Source: Verrucomicrobiales bacterium (GTDB lineage Bacteria; Verrucomicrobiota; Verrucomicrobiia; Limisphaerales; UBA9464). Taken from it: 60,987 nucleotides of DNA. Numbering within the stretch: position 1 is the stretch's first letter; the number at the start of each line of letters is the position of its first letter. The notes under the pieces were generated by a model. It did no database searches and was not told where the DNA came from. It was given only the letters and a program-made list of their open reading frames with translations. Below are positions 52,720 through 60,987 of the stretch, one piece after another. Made by a program: the position numbers and the translations under genes. The DNA is taken from the NCBI GenBank assembly GCA_027488845.1, contig JAIYBC010000045.1, positions 1 to 60,987 on the forward strand. Direction: 5' to 3'.

Positions 52720-54528
52720 ATGACGCGCCGCTTCGAGATCTATCGCAACGAGTCCCGCCAACACCTGGCGATCCCGTTGGGCTTCTCCTGGACCGCCGCG
52801 GTCCTGGACTGGATGTGGGCGTTCGGACTCCGGCTGTGGGCCGCGGGTGTCGTCCTCCTGATCGTCAATCTCCTCCTCTCGGTGGTGCTGTATTCCAACC
52901 GCGCCGGCTGGAAGACCTACCTGGTCGCCCAGTTGATCCAGGGACTCTTCGCCGGCCTCGCCGCCCGCAGGCTGCGCGAGATGTCCGCGGAACGGCGCGG
53001 ATTCGCCTACCTCTGCACCCTGCCCGCCACCAACGGCGACGGCGCGATCGCGAAGCTGCTGTCGGTCGGCGGTGAACCGCTCCCGGAATGGCGCGCCCGC
53101 GCCATCCACGGCGTCCCCGACTTCGCCCCGCCCCACCTGCGCCCGTTCCTCGCGGTGGCCCTCCTCACGATCCAGGCCGCATTCCGGCTGCGCCTGGTGG
53201 TCACCCTTCTCGGCCTGCTGGTCGCCGCCGTGTTCGTCCTGCCCAGCGTCATCCGCCACGACGGCTCGGCCCAGGGCTTCACCCAGATCCTCATCACCTA
53301 CACCCTGGCCGTCATCACCGCCCTGCTCGGCTTCACCTCGCTGTGGGTCGCCTGCGGCACCCTCGCCCGGGACATCGAGGAGATGCAGCTCTTCCTCGTC
53401 GCCTCCAAGCCCGTGGAACGCTGGCAGATCTGGATCGGCAAGTGGGCCGGCATCATGACGATCAACCTCGCCATGCTCGGCATCGCCGGCCTGGTCGCCT
53501 ACGGACTGCTCCAGCTCCGCACCGGCGAGCTTTCCCCGGATCAGCAGAAGAAGCTCCGCGAGGAGGTCCTCGTCGCCCGGGCCGGCGTCCGGGAACCGTC
53601 CGTCGACCTCCGGACGGACATCGAGATGATCCTCGCCGAGCGCCTCAAGGACCCGACGGTCGCCGCCATGGACCGAGCCTTCGTCCGCAAGCAGGTCGAG
53701 GAGACGGTCCGTGCCCGGCAACAGGTCGTCCCGCCCGGCATGCTCCGCCGTTGGACCGTCGAACTCGGTGACGACGCCCGCCAACGCCTTTCCGGCCGCC
53801 CCCTCTTCATCCGGGTCAAGTTCTTCACCACCCAGTACAACTCCGAGGGAACCGTGTACCCGGCCTACTGGGAGATCGGTCCGCCGGAAGGCCGCCGTCT
53901 CCGGATCCAGAACTCCCTGCCCGCCGAGTCGTTCGTCGAGTTCGCCCTCGATCCCCGCGCCACCTCCGAGATCGTCGAGGCCAACGGGAAGCTCTCCGTC
54001 GATTTCCAGAACTGGACCGAGCAACCGCTGCTCTTCCCCCTCGACGACGGCATGGAGGTGCTCTTCCACGAAGGGGGCTTCGAGCTGAACTACGCCCGCG
54101 GGCTCATGATCATCGCCTTCTGGCTCGGCCTCCTCACCGCGGTCGGACTCGCCTGCTCCAGCTTCCTTTCCTTCCCCGTGGCCGCCTTCTGCTCCATCGC
54201 CCTGCTCATGCTCGGCATGTCCGGCAACACCCTGAAACAGGTCGTCGAACAGGGCGGCATCGTCGGCGTCAGCAGCGAGACCGGCACCGTCACCGACCCC
54301 AGCCTCGTCAACCAGCTCTCCGTGGTCGTCTACGGCAACGCCAAACGCCTCATCGACCAGGTCGGCGGCTATTCCCCCGTGTCCAGCCTCAGCACCGGAC
54401 GCAGCATCACCTGGGGCGAGATCCTCCGCGCCTTCCTGGTGATCAACGTCGTCGTCGGCGGAACCGTCTCCGTCGCGGGCATGGTCATCCTCACCCGCCG
54501 CGAACTCGCCGCCCCCACCAAGTTCTGA
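52720..54528 (+). CDS. ABC permease with N-terminal DUF2628-like domain
   Basis: The 602-residue protein opens with a short domain resembling DUF2628 (LGFSWTAAVLDWMWAFGLRLW, then two helices). A helix-rich permease half follows (LRLVVTLLGLLVAAVFVLPS, LASKPVERWQIWIGKWAG as the KPV gate motif), then a ~250-residue extracytoplasmic domain and three final helices. Such permeases normally pair with an ABC-2 ATPase. The DUF2628 fusion is unusual. Stop and next ATG share one base (TGATG). Confidence 0.78.
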   Translation: MTRRFEIYRNESRQHLAIPLGFSWTAAVLDWMWAFGLRLWAAGVVLLIVNLLLSVVLYSNRAGWKTYLVAQLIQGLFAGLAARRLREMSAERRGFAYLCTLPATNGDGAIAKLLSVGGEPLPEWRARAIHGVPDFAPPHLRPFLAVALLTIQAAFRLRLVVTLLGLLVAAVFVLPSVIRHDGSAQGFTQILITYTLAVITALLGFTSLWVACGTLARDIEEMQLFLVASKPVERWQIWIGKWAGIMTINLAMLGIAGLVAYGLLQLRTGELSPDQQKKLREEVLVARAGVREPSVDLRTDIEMILAERLKDPTVAAMDRAFVRKQVEETVRARQQVVPPGMLRRWTVELGDDARQRLSGRPLFIRVKFFTTQYNSEGTVYPAYWEIGPPEGRRLRIQNSLPAESFVEFALDPRATSEIVEANGKLSVDFQNWTEQPLLFPLDDGMEVLFHEGGFELNYARGLMIIAFWLGLLTAVGLACSSFLSFPVAAFCSIALLMLGMSGNTLKQVVEQGGIVGVSSETGTVTDPSLVNQLSVVVYGNAKRLIDQVGGYSPVSSLSTGRSITWGEILRAFLVINVVVGGTVSVAGMVILTRRELAAPTKF

Positions 54529-55988
54529 TGTCCGCCCGCAAAGCCATCCTGTCTTTGCTGATCGTCCTCGCCCTGGTGGCGTCGCACTTCAGCCAGGCGC
54601 GCCTGAACCACGACCGGGAGACGCTTGGACTCACCCGCACCGCGATCATCAGCAACGCCCCGCCGATCCTCGCCTTCACCACCGTCGCCCTCGGCGGCTT
54701 CCGCGGTCTCATCGCCAACGCGCTCTGGATCCGCACCACCGAGCTCCAGGAGGACGGCAAGTACTTCGAGGCCGTCCAGCTCGCGGACTGGATCACCAAG
54801 CTGCAGCCGCACTTCACGACCGTCTGGGTCCACCAGGCCTGGAACATGGCCTACAACATCTCGGTGAAGTTCCCCTCGCCCGAGGACCGCTGGCTCTGGG
54901 TCCAGCGCGGACTGGAACTGCTCCGCGACGAGGGACTCCGCTACAACCCGCACGAGGTCATGATGTACCGCGAGCTGGGCTGGATCTTCCAACACAAGAT
55001 GGGCGCCTACCTCGACGACGCCCACCTCACCTACAAGGCCCGCTGGGCGCAGCGCATGGAGGAGGTCCTTCCCGGCGGACGCCCCGACTACGCGGTCCTG
55101 CTCCAGCCCACCACCCCCGCGGCCAGCAACCGCGTCGACGTCCTCGTCCAACGCTACAAGCTGCTGCCGGCCGTGATGAAGGAGGTCGACGAGAAGTACG
55201 GCCCGCTCGAATGGCGCCTGCCCGAGGCCCATGCCGTCTATTGGGGCTACCGCGGCCTCGCCGAGTGCAAGAAGGAGTCCGACCGTGCCCCGCTGCGCCG
55301 CGTCGTGTTCCAGTCGATGCTCACCACCTTCCAGCGCGGACGCATCTTCACCAACATCGCCAGCCAGACCATCGAGCTGGGTCCGAACCTGAACATCGTC
55401 GCCAACGCCAGCCGGGCCTACGAGGACATGATCGCGGCCGACGACAAGATGGGCGACCACTTCGCCAAGGGTCACCGGAACTTCCTGCGGGACGCCGTCT
55501 ACTTCCTCTACACCGCCAACCGCGAGCGCGAGGCCTCGCAGTGGTGGGAATACTGCAAGAAGAAGTACGCCGCCGACCTCGGAGAACAGATGGCGATGAC
55601 GGTGGAGCAGTTCGCCGTGGCCCGCGTCAGCGAGGACGCCAACGAGACCTCGCCGGACCGCATCAAGGCCGTGATCACCGGACTGCTCACCCAGGCGTTC
55701 GTGGCCTTGGCCAACGGGGACGAGGACCGCGGCGAGGCCCTCCTCCGCCTCGGGACCAAGGTCCACGACAACTACCAGGGCCGGACCACCAACAAGAGCA
55801 TGCAGCAGCGCATCCCGCTGGCGCCGCTCAACGACTACAAGCTCGAGGTCCTGCGCGACATGCTGGCGCCGTCCGACGACGTGAATCCCGCGTTCCAGGC
55901 GGCGCTGCGGACCCGTTTCAACCTGCCCGCCGACTTCGGGACGCCCAAGACCAACGCCGTACCCCAGATTCCGTTCCGACGGAATTGA
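54528..55988 (+). CDS. Exported or membrane-anchored helical-repeat protein, unknown function
   Basis: The 486-residue protein has an N-terminal hydrophobic helix (ILSLLIVLALVAS), then TPR-like helical pairs: ALWIRTTELQEDGKYFEAV, QLADWITKLQPHFTTVWV, HQAWNMAYNISVKFPSPED. The segment RWLWVQRGLELLRDEGLRYNP is striking and looks family-specific. No enzymatic motif. As the last gene of the operon it probably forms an extracytoplasmic partner of the ABC or SPFH proteins. Confidence 0.7.
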   Translation: MSARKAILSLLIVLALVASHFSQARLNHDRETLGLTRTAIISNAPPILAFTTVALGGFRGLIANALWIRTTELQEDGKYFEAVQLADWITKLQPHFTTVWVHQAWNMAYNISVKFPSPEDRWLWVQRGLELLRDEGLRYNPHEVMMYRELGWIFQHKMGAYLDDAHLTYKARWAQRMEEVLPGGRPDYAVLLQPTTPAASNRVDVLVQRYKLLPAVMKEVDEKYGPLEWRLPEAHAVYWGYRGLAECKKESDRAPLRRVVFQSMLTTFQRGRIFTNIASQTIELGPNLNIVANASRAYEDMIAADDKMGDHFAKGHRNFLRDAVYFLYTANREREASQWWEYCKKKYAADLGEQMAMTVEQFAVARVSEDANETSPDRIKAVITGLLTQAFVALANGDEDRGEALLRLGTKVHDNYQGRTTNKSMQQRIPLAPLNDYKLEVLRDMLAPSDDVNPAFQAALRTRFNLPADFGTPKTNAVPQIPFRRN

Positions 55989-56094
55989 TTCGGGATTACC
56001 GATTCGGGATTCGGGATTCTTGATTCCGGATTTTGACTCCGGAAGCAGGGGCAGCGATGGCGGCGGCGGCAGCTCCCTATCCACGCGGACGGAG

Positions 56095-56427
56095 CTACGG
56101 AGCGATGCTCACAGCGGCGATCAGGCCGTCGCGAATCGTGAACCGATAGCGCAGTTGGATCGGACTGCCCGGGAAGGTTCCGCTGACTTGGGCGGTCACG
56201 ACCGTCGGACCGTCGCCCGAGACGACGTCCACGACCTCAGCGTGCAGCGGACGGAAATTGGCGATGGCCGCATCCATCCACGTCCGGATCGCTTCGCCGC
56301 GATGCGAGTGGGACTCGTCGGAAACGACCGCATCCTCCGTGAAGAGGTCGAGGAAGCCCTCCGTGTTGCCGGAATTCTGGGCCTGGAAGAAACCGGAGAT
56401 CGGTGCGGACAGTTCTGCGTGCGTCAT
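56095..56427 (-). CDS. SnoaL/NTF2-like small protein
   Basis: The 110-residue protein has a cone-shaped alpha+beta NTF2-like fold: ISGFFQAQNSGNTEGFLDLFTEDAVVSDES, then HRGEAIRTWMDAAIANFRP. The C-terminal strands (VTAQVSGTFPGSPIQLRYRF) complete the sheet. Such proteins are ketosteroid isomerase- or cyclase-like, or ligand-binding; the substrate is unknown. The ATG at 56427 was chosen, upstream codons lacking the fold. Confidence 0.82.
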   Translation of the reverse strand: MTHAELSAPISGFFQAQNSGNTEGFLDLFTEDAVVSDESHSHRGEAIRTWMDAAIANFRPLHAEVVDVVSGDGPTVVTAQVSGTFPGSPIQLRYRFTIRDGLIAAVSIAP

Positions 56428-56504
56428 GTGCCCGCAGACAAGAGGCCCGCATGATCCGAACATCAAGGCCTCCCGCACCCAACCTCCTCCGACGCCCCGC
56501 CCCG

Positions 56505-56590
56505 AATCATCCGCAGATCCCGCAGATTCACACAGATCCCCGACAGCCCCGTCCCCGCCATCTGCGCCTCTCTACGTCATCCGCGGATGA
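56505..56590. repeat. Short MITE-like 'CGCAGATG' repeat, copy 3
   Basis: Opens ATCATCCGCAGATCCCGCAG and closes CCATCTGCGCCTCTC plus CATCCGCGGATGA, the same terminal words as the two elements at 33863-34238. It lies in the 257-bp gap between the SnoaL-like and xylulokinase genes, where no gene is seen. Confidence 0.6.
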
Positions 56591-56684
56591 ACGTCCCTTC
56601 CCATTCCCGAGGATCCGCTTCGGATCGCGGATCCTCCGCCCTCCCCTCAGAAATCCGTGAAATCCGTGTTCCCCAAAAGGGCAT

Positions 56685-58214
<1,530 letters not shown>

Positions 58215-58576
58215 AGGATGGGGATGATCGTGGTTCGACCGGCCCGAACCTGTCGAGCGCGTCCTCCCCACAGAAAACTGAAAACGTGTGAGCCATGCCA
58301 CCGAGACACGGAGGACACGGAGCTGCCCCGACACGCAACGCTTCACGCTGAACCGAAGCGGAGTTCACAAGTCAGGGTGCCAAGGGTGCGAAGCCCCTCT
58401 GAGGTACGGAGTCCCGGCTTCAGCCGGCGGAAACCATCTCGACCCGAACACCTCAGAACCCCTCAAGACAAATCCTAAGACGCCAGTTCCACGTGTCCCT
58501 GCCACGTGTTCCCGCTGGCTGAGGCTAGACCGGGCTGGACCGCTTGATGACCAAGCAGTACCATATTCAAAATTCC
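58215..58576. other. Intergenic region with REP-like and dispersed repeats
   Basis: The 362-bp gap carries a 'CCACCGAGACACGGAGG' unit (about 58296-58312) and a REP-like copy (about 58398-58437), but no gene. The sequence becomes visibly richer in A/T towards 58576. Confidence 0.6.
58398..58437 (-). repeat. REP-like palindromic repeat, copy 3
   Basis: In reverse orientation to the copies near 10 kb: GGTACGGAGTCCCGGC then TTCAGCCGGCGGAAACC. It is preceded by GTGCCAAGGGTGCGAAGCCCC, the same lead-in as the copy at 59870, so the repeat unit is longer than the hairpin alone. Confidence 0.75.
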
Positions 58577-58750
58577 ATGATTCGCCTATTTCAATTCACA
58601 TACCCTGAAAATTCAAATTGTGATGTGGGAATTGATGGCGCCTTTGTTTACAGACTTCCCGGAATCAAGTGCAACACCTGTAATCGCACAATTGACAATT
58701 CGTCCGCCTCGGAACCCACTAGGGACACGTCCGTCCTCGGAACCCACTAG
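58577..58750 (+). pseudogene. Truncated double-CXXC immunity-type gene
   Basis: The first ~44 codons (MIRLFQFTYPENSNCDVGID, RLPGIKCNTCNR, then SSAS) are a close paralogue of the intact gene at 58943-59671 (MIRLFQFTYSTTVNCGAGID, RLPSIKCQSCNR, SSAS). Resemblance ends exactly where a tandem 28-bp repeat begins at 58707, and the frame closes at 58750. The remaining three quarters are missing. Confidence 0.75.
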
Positions 58751-58762
58751 GGACACGTCCGT
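58707..58762. repeat. Tandem 28-bp repeat (two perfect copies)
   Basis: Two identical 28-base units (58707-58734 and 58735-58762) contain AACCCACTAGGGACACGTCC. The GGGACACGTCC word occurs again at about 59684 and 60810, and its complement-like GTGTCCCC at 59764, 60007 and 60877. It marks the breakpoint in the truncated gene. Confidence 0.85.
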
Positions 58763-58942
58763 AGGCACACTTTTGAAACGAGTCGAAGTTTTGAAACGTG
58801 AGGCAACGACCGTTTCTGAAACCCTGGTCCTTGCCGACCGTGGTGAACCCACAAGAGCAGGTCTTACGGGAATATCCCCAGCGGGAACTCACTAAATCGA
58901 ATTAAATCACCCGAAAATAAATTTACACTTCATCAAGGGCTT

Positions 58943-59671
58943 ATGATTCGTTTGTTTCAGTTTACATATTCCACAACCGTGAATTGCGGAGCGGGAATTG
59001 ACGGGCAGTTTCAATATCGACTCCCATCGATCAAGTGTCAGTCCTGTAACCGATCACTGACATTCTCTTCCGCATCGTGCCCATGTCCGAGTAATCTGTG
59101 CGATTGGCCAGTCAACCCAAAGTCGCTATCCCGTGAAGAGTTTGAAGTTCAGGCTCAGTCCGCAGGCTGGAATCAGGAATTTCAGAAAATCGGTGTCTCA
59201 GTTCTGCCAGGTATGTACTTTGGCGAGTTTAGGGGTACCGTGACTAGCAAACCCGTTGAACTTTTGTGGCTCACGCCTGACCAATGCTTCTTGTCACCCG
59301 CAGTGCTGGAAGAATCGATGAGGGCTGGGCTAGGCATTGAAGCATTTCCTGCGAGAATATGCTCCAGGCGCAAGGATATCGGATATTCCACGCTGCACGC
59401 CCGCCCCCGCAGGTTGATTCATCCTTTGGATTATAGCAGCGGGAGAAAGTGGCATTACTGTGATGCTTGCAAATGGTATAGGCCCGACTGGTATGGAAGC
59501 CTAGATCTGACAGATATTCCAATTGATGGCAATGCCTGGGTGAGTTATGGAGTTCACATTTCACGGGTCCTAGAGTTGAGCGACTTTATCGTCGTTGACG
59601 AGGAGTTTAAGCTTTGGTTCGAACAGCGCTTTCCCAATGCTGCAGAGTTTCTTGAGTTGAAGGTTGTATGA
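58943..59671 (+). CDS. Double-CXXC protein, probable SitI6-family immunity protein
   Basis: The 242-residue protein has an early CXXC (CQSC in PSIKCQSCNRS) and a later one (CDAC in WHYCDACKWYRPDW), with WFEQRFPNAAEFLEL at the end. This layout fits the double-CXXCG family first noted as Myxococcus paralogues and later linked to SitI6-type immunity. The metal or redox role of the cysteines is unknown. No toxin gene is visible nearby. Base composition is clearly more A/T-rich than the chromosome core. Confidence 0.7.
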   Translation: MIRLFQFTYSTTVNCGAGIDGQFQYRLPSIKCQSCNRSLTFSSASCPCPSNLCDWPVNPKSLSREEFEVQAQSAGWNQEFQKIGVSVLPGMYFGEFRGTVTSKPVELLWLTPDQCFLSPAVLEESMRAGLGIEAFPARICSRRKDIGYSTLHARPRRLIHPLDYSSGRKWHYCDACKWYRPDWYGSLDLTDIPIDGNAWVSYGVHISRVLELSDFIVVDEEFKLWFEQRFPNAAEFLELKVV

Positions 59672-59674
59672 CTC

Positions 59675-59875
59675 TGCCCCTAAGGGACACGTCCATAGGA
59701 AACAGTCCATAGGAAACAGATTCGGAAAGCGCTGGCAAGCTGGCCGTTAGAACTTTAGGAGAACGTGTCCCCGGTGCCCCCTCACAGTTCCCGCTGAGAA
59801 ATATCTCCCGCAGAGACGCAGAGACGCAGAGAGGCTTACAACCAAGGGTGCCAAGGGTGCGAATCCCCTCTGAGG
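59675..59875. repeat. ~200-bp direct repeat, copy 1
   Basis: From TGCCCCTAAGGGACACG to CCCCTCTGAGG this matches 60801-60987 with few differences, the main one being a 15-base internal duplication (GTCCATAGGAAACAG) in this copy. It includes GCAGAGACGCAGAGACGCAG and GGGTGCCAAGGGTGC. Together the two copies bracket the SMI1/KNR4-like gene. Confidence 0.85.
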
Positions 59876-59909
59876 TACGGAGTCCCGGCTTCAGCCGGCG
59901 GAAACCGTC
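59870..59909 (-). repeat. REP-like palindromic repeat, copy 4
   Basis: GGTACGGAGTCCCGGC plus TTCAGCCGGCGGAAACC, same orientation and lead-in as the copy at 58398. It directly abuts the end of the direct repeat. Confidence 0.75.
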
Positions 59910-60086
59910 CTTATCTGACCACCTCGGAATCCACCAAAAGTAGCCCGTAGAAGACAACTTCAGGAGACTCACGCACTCGAGTGCATAGACCAGCATATTG
60001 TCCAAGCGACGTGTCCCCAGTGGCTGGGAGCCGAGACACGAGGCATCGCTGACGTCCTCGGAGATTTCCAGAGACTAGCCACGGCA

Positions 60087-60773
60087 TCAGCCTTCAATTC
60101 CCAGCGCTTTCTGCAGACCCTGCGCCTTATCCGTCTCTGGATCGAGTAGCCCATCGTCATTCAGGAAGTTCTCGATCATCCAAGACTCGGGCCCTACATA
60201 GCCGACACGCGCCCAAGCAGAGAGAAAGCTGGTGAAGCTTTCAGCAACAATCTTGCTCTCATCGTCGTGCGACAAGTAAACGACGGCAGGATCATCGGAT
60301 GGACTCCTGGAGTCGAGTCCCAGGAAGTCTCCGTTGTCCATCCGTAGTATCGGAAACGATTGAATCCAAAAGGCGAAGTCGTCCGGATTCTCGGCCACCC
60401 ATGTCTCTTCCGCCCAACTCTTACAGTCGGCGAGCCATCCAGCAAATTCCGTGGCTTTGCAAAATTCACCTCCACCAAAAAGCCAGGGTTCTCCTCCTAG
60501 AGCGGACACAACAGCTTCCGCCTGACTGCCGGTAGGAATCCACTTATAACGAAACACGAATCCTCCGGAGGCATGCTGGAGGAAGGCACGTAGAGCAGCA
60601 GGCATAGGCAACCGGAGACTCGAAGCTATGGAGTCCAATGTGTCAGCAGGAATAGGGGGAAGCTGAATGGCTTCGGATTCGACTCTGCCAGTCAGTTGTT
60701 TGGGCAGACGTTCCAGGAACTGCCGGGCGGTTTGGGGCCATTCTTGAAATTTGTACGCGTTGGCTTGTGGCAT
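60087..60773 (-). CDS. SMI1/KNR4 family protein (possible immunity protein)
   Basis: The 228-residue protein has the SMI1/KNR4 layout: LPPIPADTLDSIASSLRLPMP, ALRAFLQHASGGFVF, then WLFGGGEFCKATEFAGW and FWIQSFPILRMDNGDFLGLD. The end is PAVVYLSHDDES followed by a helical stretch. Bacterial members often serve as immunity proteins against polymorphic toxins (SUKH superfamily). No toxin gene adjoins it within the window. It is bracketed by direct repeats, consistent with a mobile cargo. Confidence 0.8.
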   Translation of the reverse strand: MPQANAYKFQEWPQTARQFLERLPKQLTGRVESEAIQLPPIPADTLDSIASSLRLPMPAALRAFLQHASGGFVFRYKWIPTGSQAEAVVSALGGEPWLFGGGEFCKATEFAGWLADCKSWAEETWVAENPDDFAFWIQSFPILRMDNGDFLGLDSRSPSDDPAVVYLSHDDESKIVAESFTSFLSAWARVGYVGPESWMIENFLNDDGLLDPETDKAQGLQKALGIEG

Positions 60774-60800
60774 AGGCGGTGATGTGCCCCCAAGGCATAA

Positions 60801-60987
60801 TGCCCCTAAGGGACACGTCCATAGGAAACAGATTTGGAAAGCGCTGGCAAGCTGGCCGTTAGAACTTCAGGAGAACGTGTCCCCGGTGCCCCCTCTCAGT
60901 TCCCGCTGAGAAACATCTCCCGCAGAGACGCCGAGACGCAGAGAGGCTTACAACCAAGGGTGCCAAGGGTACGAAGCCCCTCTGAGG
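60801..60987. repeat. ~200-bp direct repeat, copy 2, reaching the window edge
   Basis: This matches 59675-59875 and continues to the last base of the window, so it is probably incomplete here. It lacks the 15-base internal duplication. The bases 60774-60800 between it and the SMI1-like start show nothing recognisable. Confidence 0.85.

Larger units (their letters stand above)
59672..60086. other. Intergenic region made of repeats
   Basis: The 415-bp gap holds the first copy of a ~200-bp direct repeat (59675-59875) that runs into a REP-like copy (59870-59909), then about 170 bases with GTGTCCCC words. No gene is seen. Confidence 0.7.

Noticed and set aside
58763-58942. Continuation of the truncated immunity gene
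   Set aside because: None of the three forward frames resembles the rest of the intact paralogue; the sequence appears unrelated.

Overview
The window looks like a high-GC chromosome segment from a Verrucomicrobiota bacterium, probably a Pedosphaera/Limisphaerales-type lineage. Lineage markers are a PVC-type CxxCH-heme/HEAT-repeat protein (24803-27670), a DUF1080 lipoprotein, an LVIVD/Ig-like exported protein, a pyrophosphate-type phosphofructokinase, an SPFH (HflK/HflC) cluster and a characteristic C-terminal 'GPW...FFR' module on exported proteins. This assignment is inferred from gene content only; no rRNA or tRNA gene was seen. Most of the window is GC-rich, so long spurious open frames oppose nearly every real gene.

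Layout. (1) 1-3188 is a less GC-rich accessory segment: a possible transposase start at the left edge, three gapless 93-bp attC-like sites, cassette-type genes (EF-Tu domain-III-like protein, VOC protein, unknown protein), a TfoX-like gene coupled to a membrane-protein gene, and a decayed antitoxin. (2) 3189-11890 holds a histidine kinase/response regulator pair, two exported proteins sharing an exact 31-bp upstream repeat, a PIN toxin-antitoxin pair and a DUF1080 lipoprotein. (3) 12177-29279 is mostly chromosomal: a TPR membrane protein, phosphodiester glycosidase, PAS-AraC regulator, S9 peptidase with a VHL-like insert, threonine aldolase, PPi-PFK, lipid A acyltransferase and heptosyltransferase, GNAT, SRPBCC, the heme protein, cobalamin adenosyltransferase and a WalJ-like hydrolase. 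(4) 29512-42100 runs mainly leftward: glnS-holB-O-antigen ligase, a MacB-type ABC exporter operon, an A-type Fe-S carrier, an MFS transporter with a PQQ-like propeller protein, and a rightward DUF4337 gene. (5) 42163-55988 is rightward: a lipoprotein, a diacylglycerol-kinase-like enzyme, an unknown protein, then an eight-gene membrane operon. (6) 56095-60987 holds a SnoaL-like protein, xylulokinase, and an A/T-richer repeat-laden end carrying immunity-type genes.

The two most interesting regions are the attC-like cassette array at the left end and the operon at 44334-55988. The operon combines an ABC-2 permease, three SPFH proteins, a CPC-type metal P-ATPase, an ABC ATPase, a DUF2628-fused ABC permease and an unknown helical protein, behind a recognisable sigma70-type promoter. 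The right end adds a truncated and an intact copy of a double-CXXC (SitI6-like) putative immunity gene, and an SMI1/KNR4-like gene bracketed by about 200-bp direct repeats.
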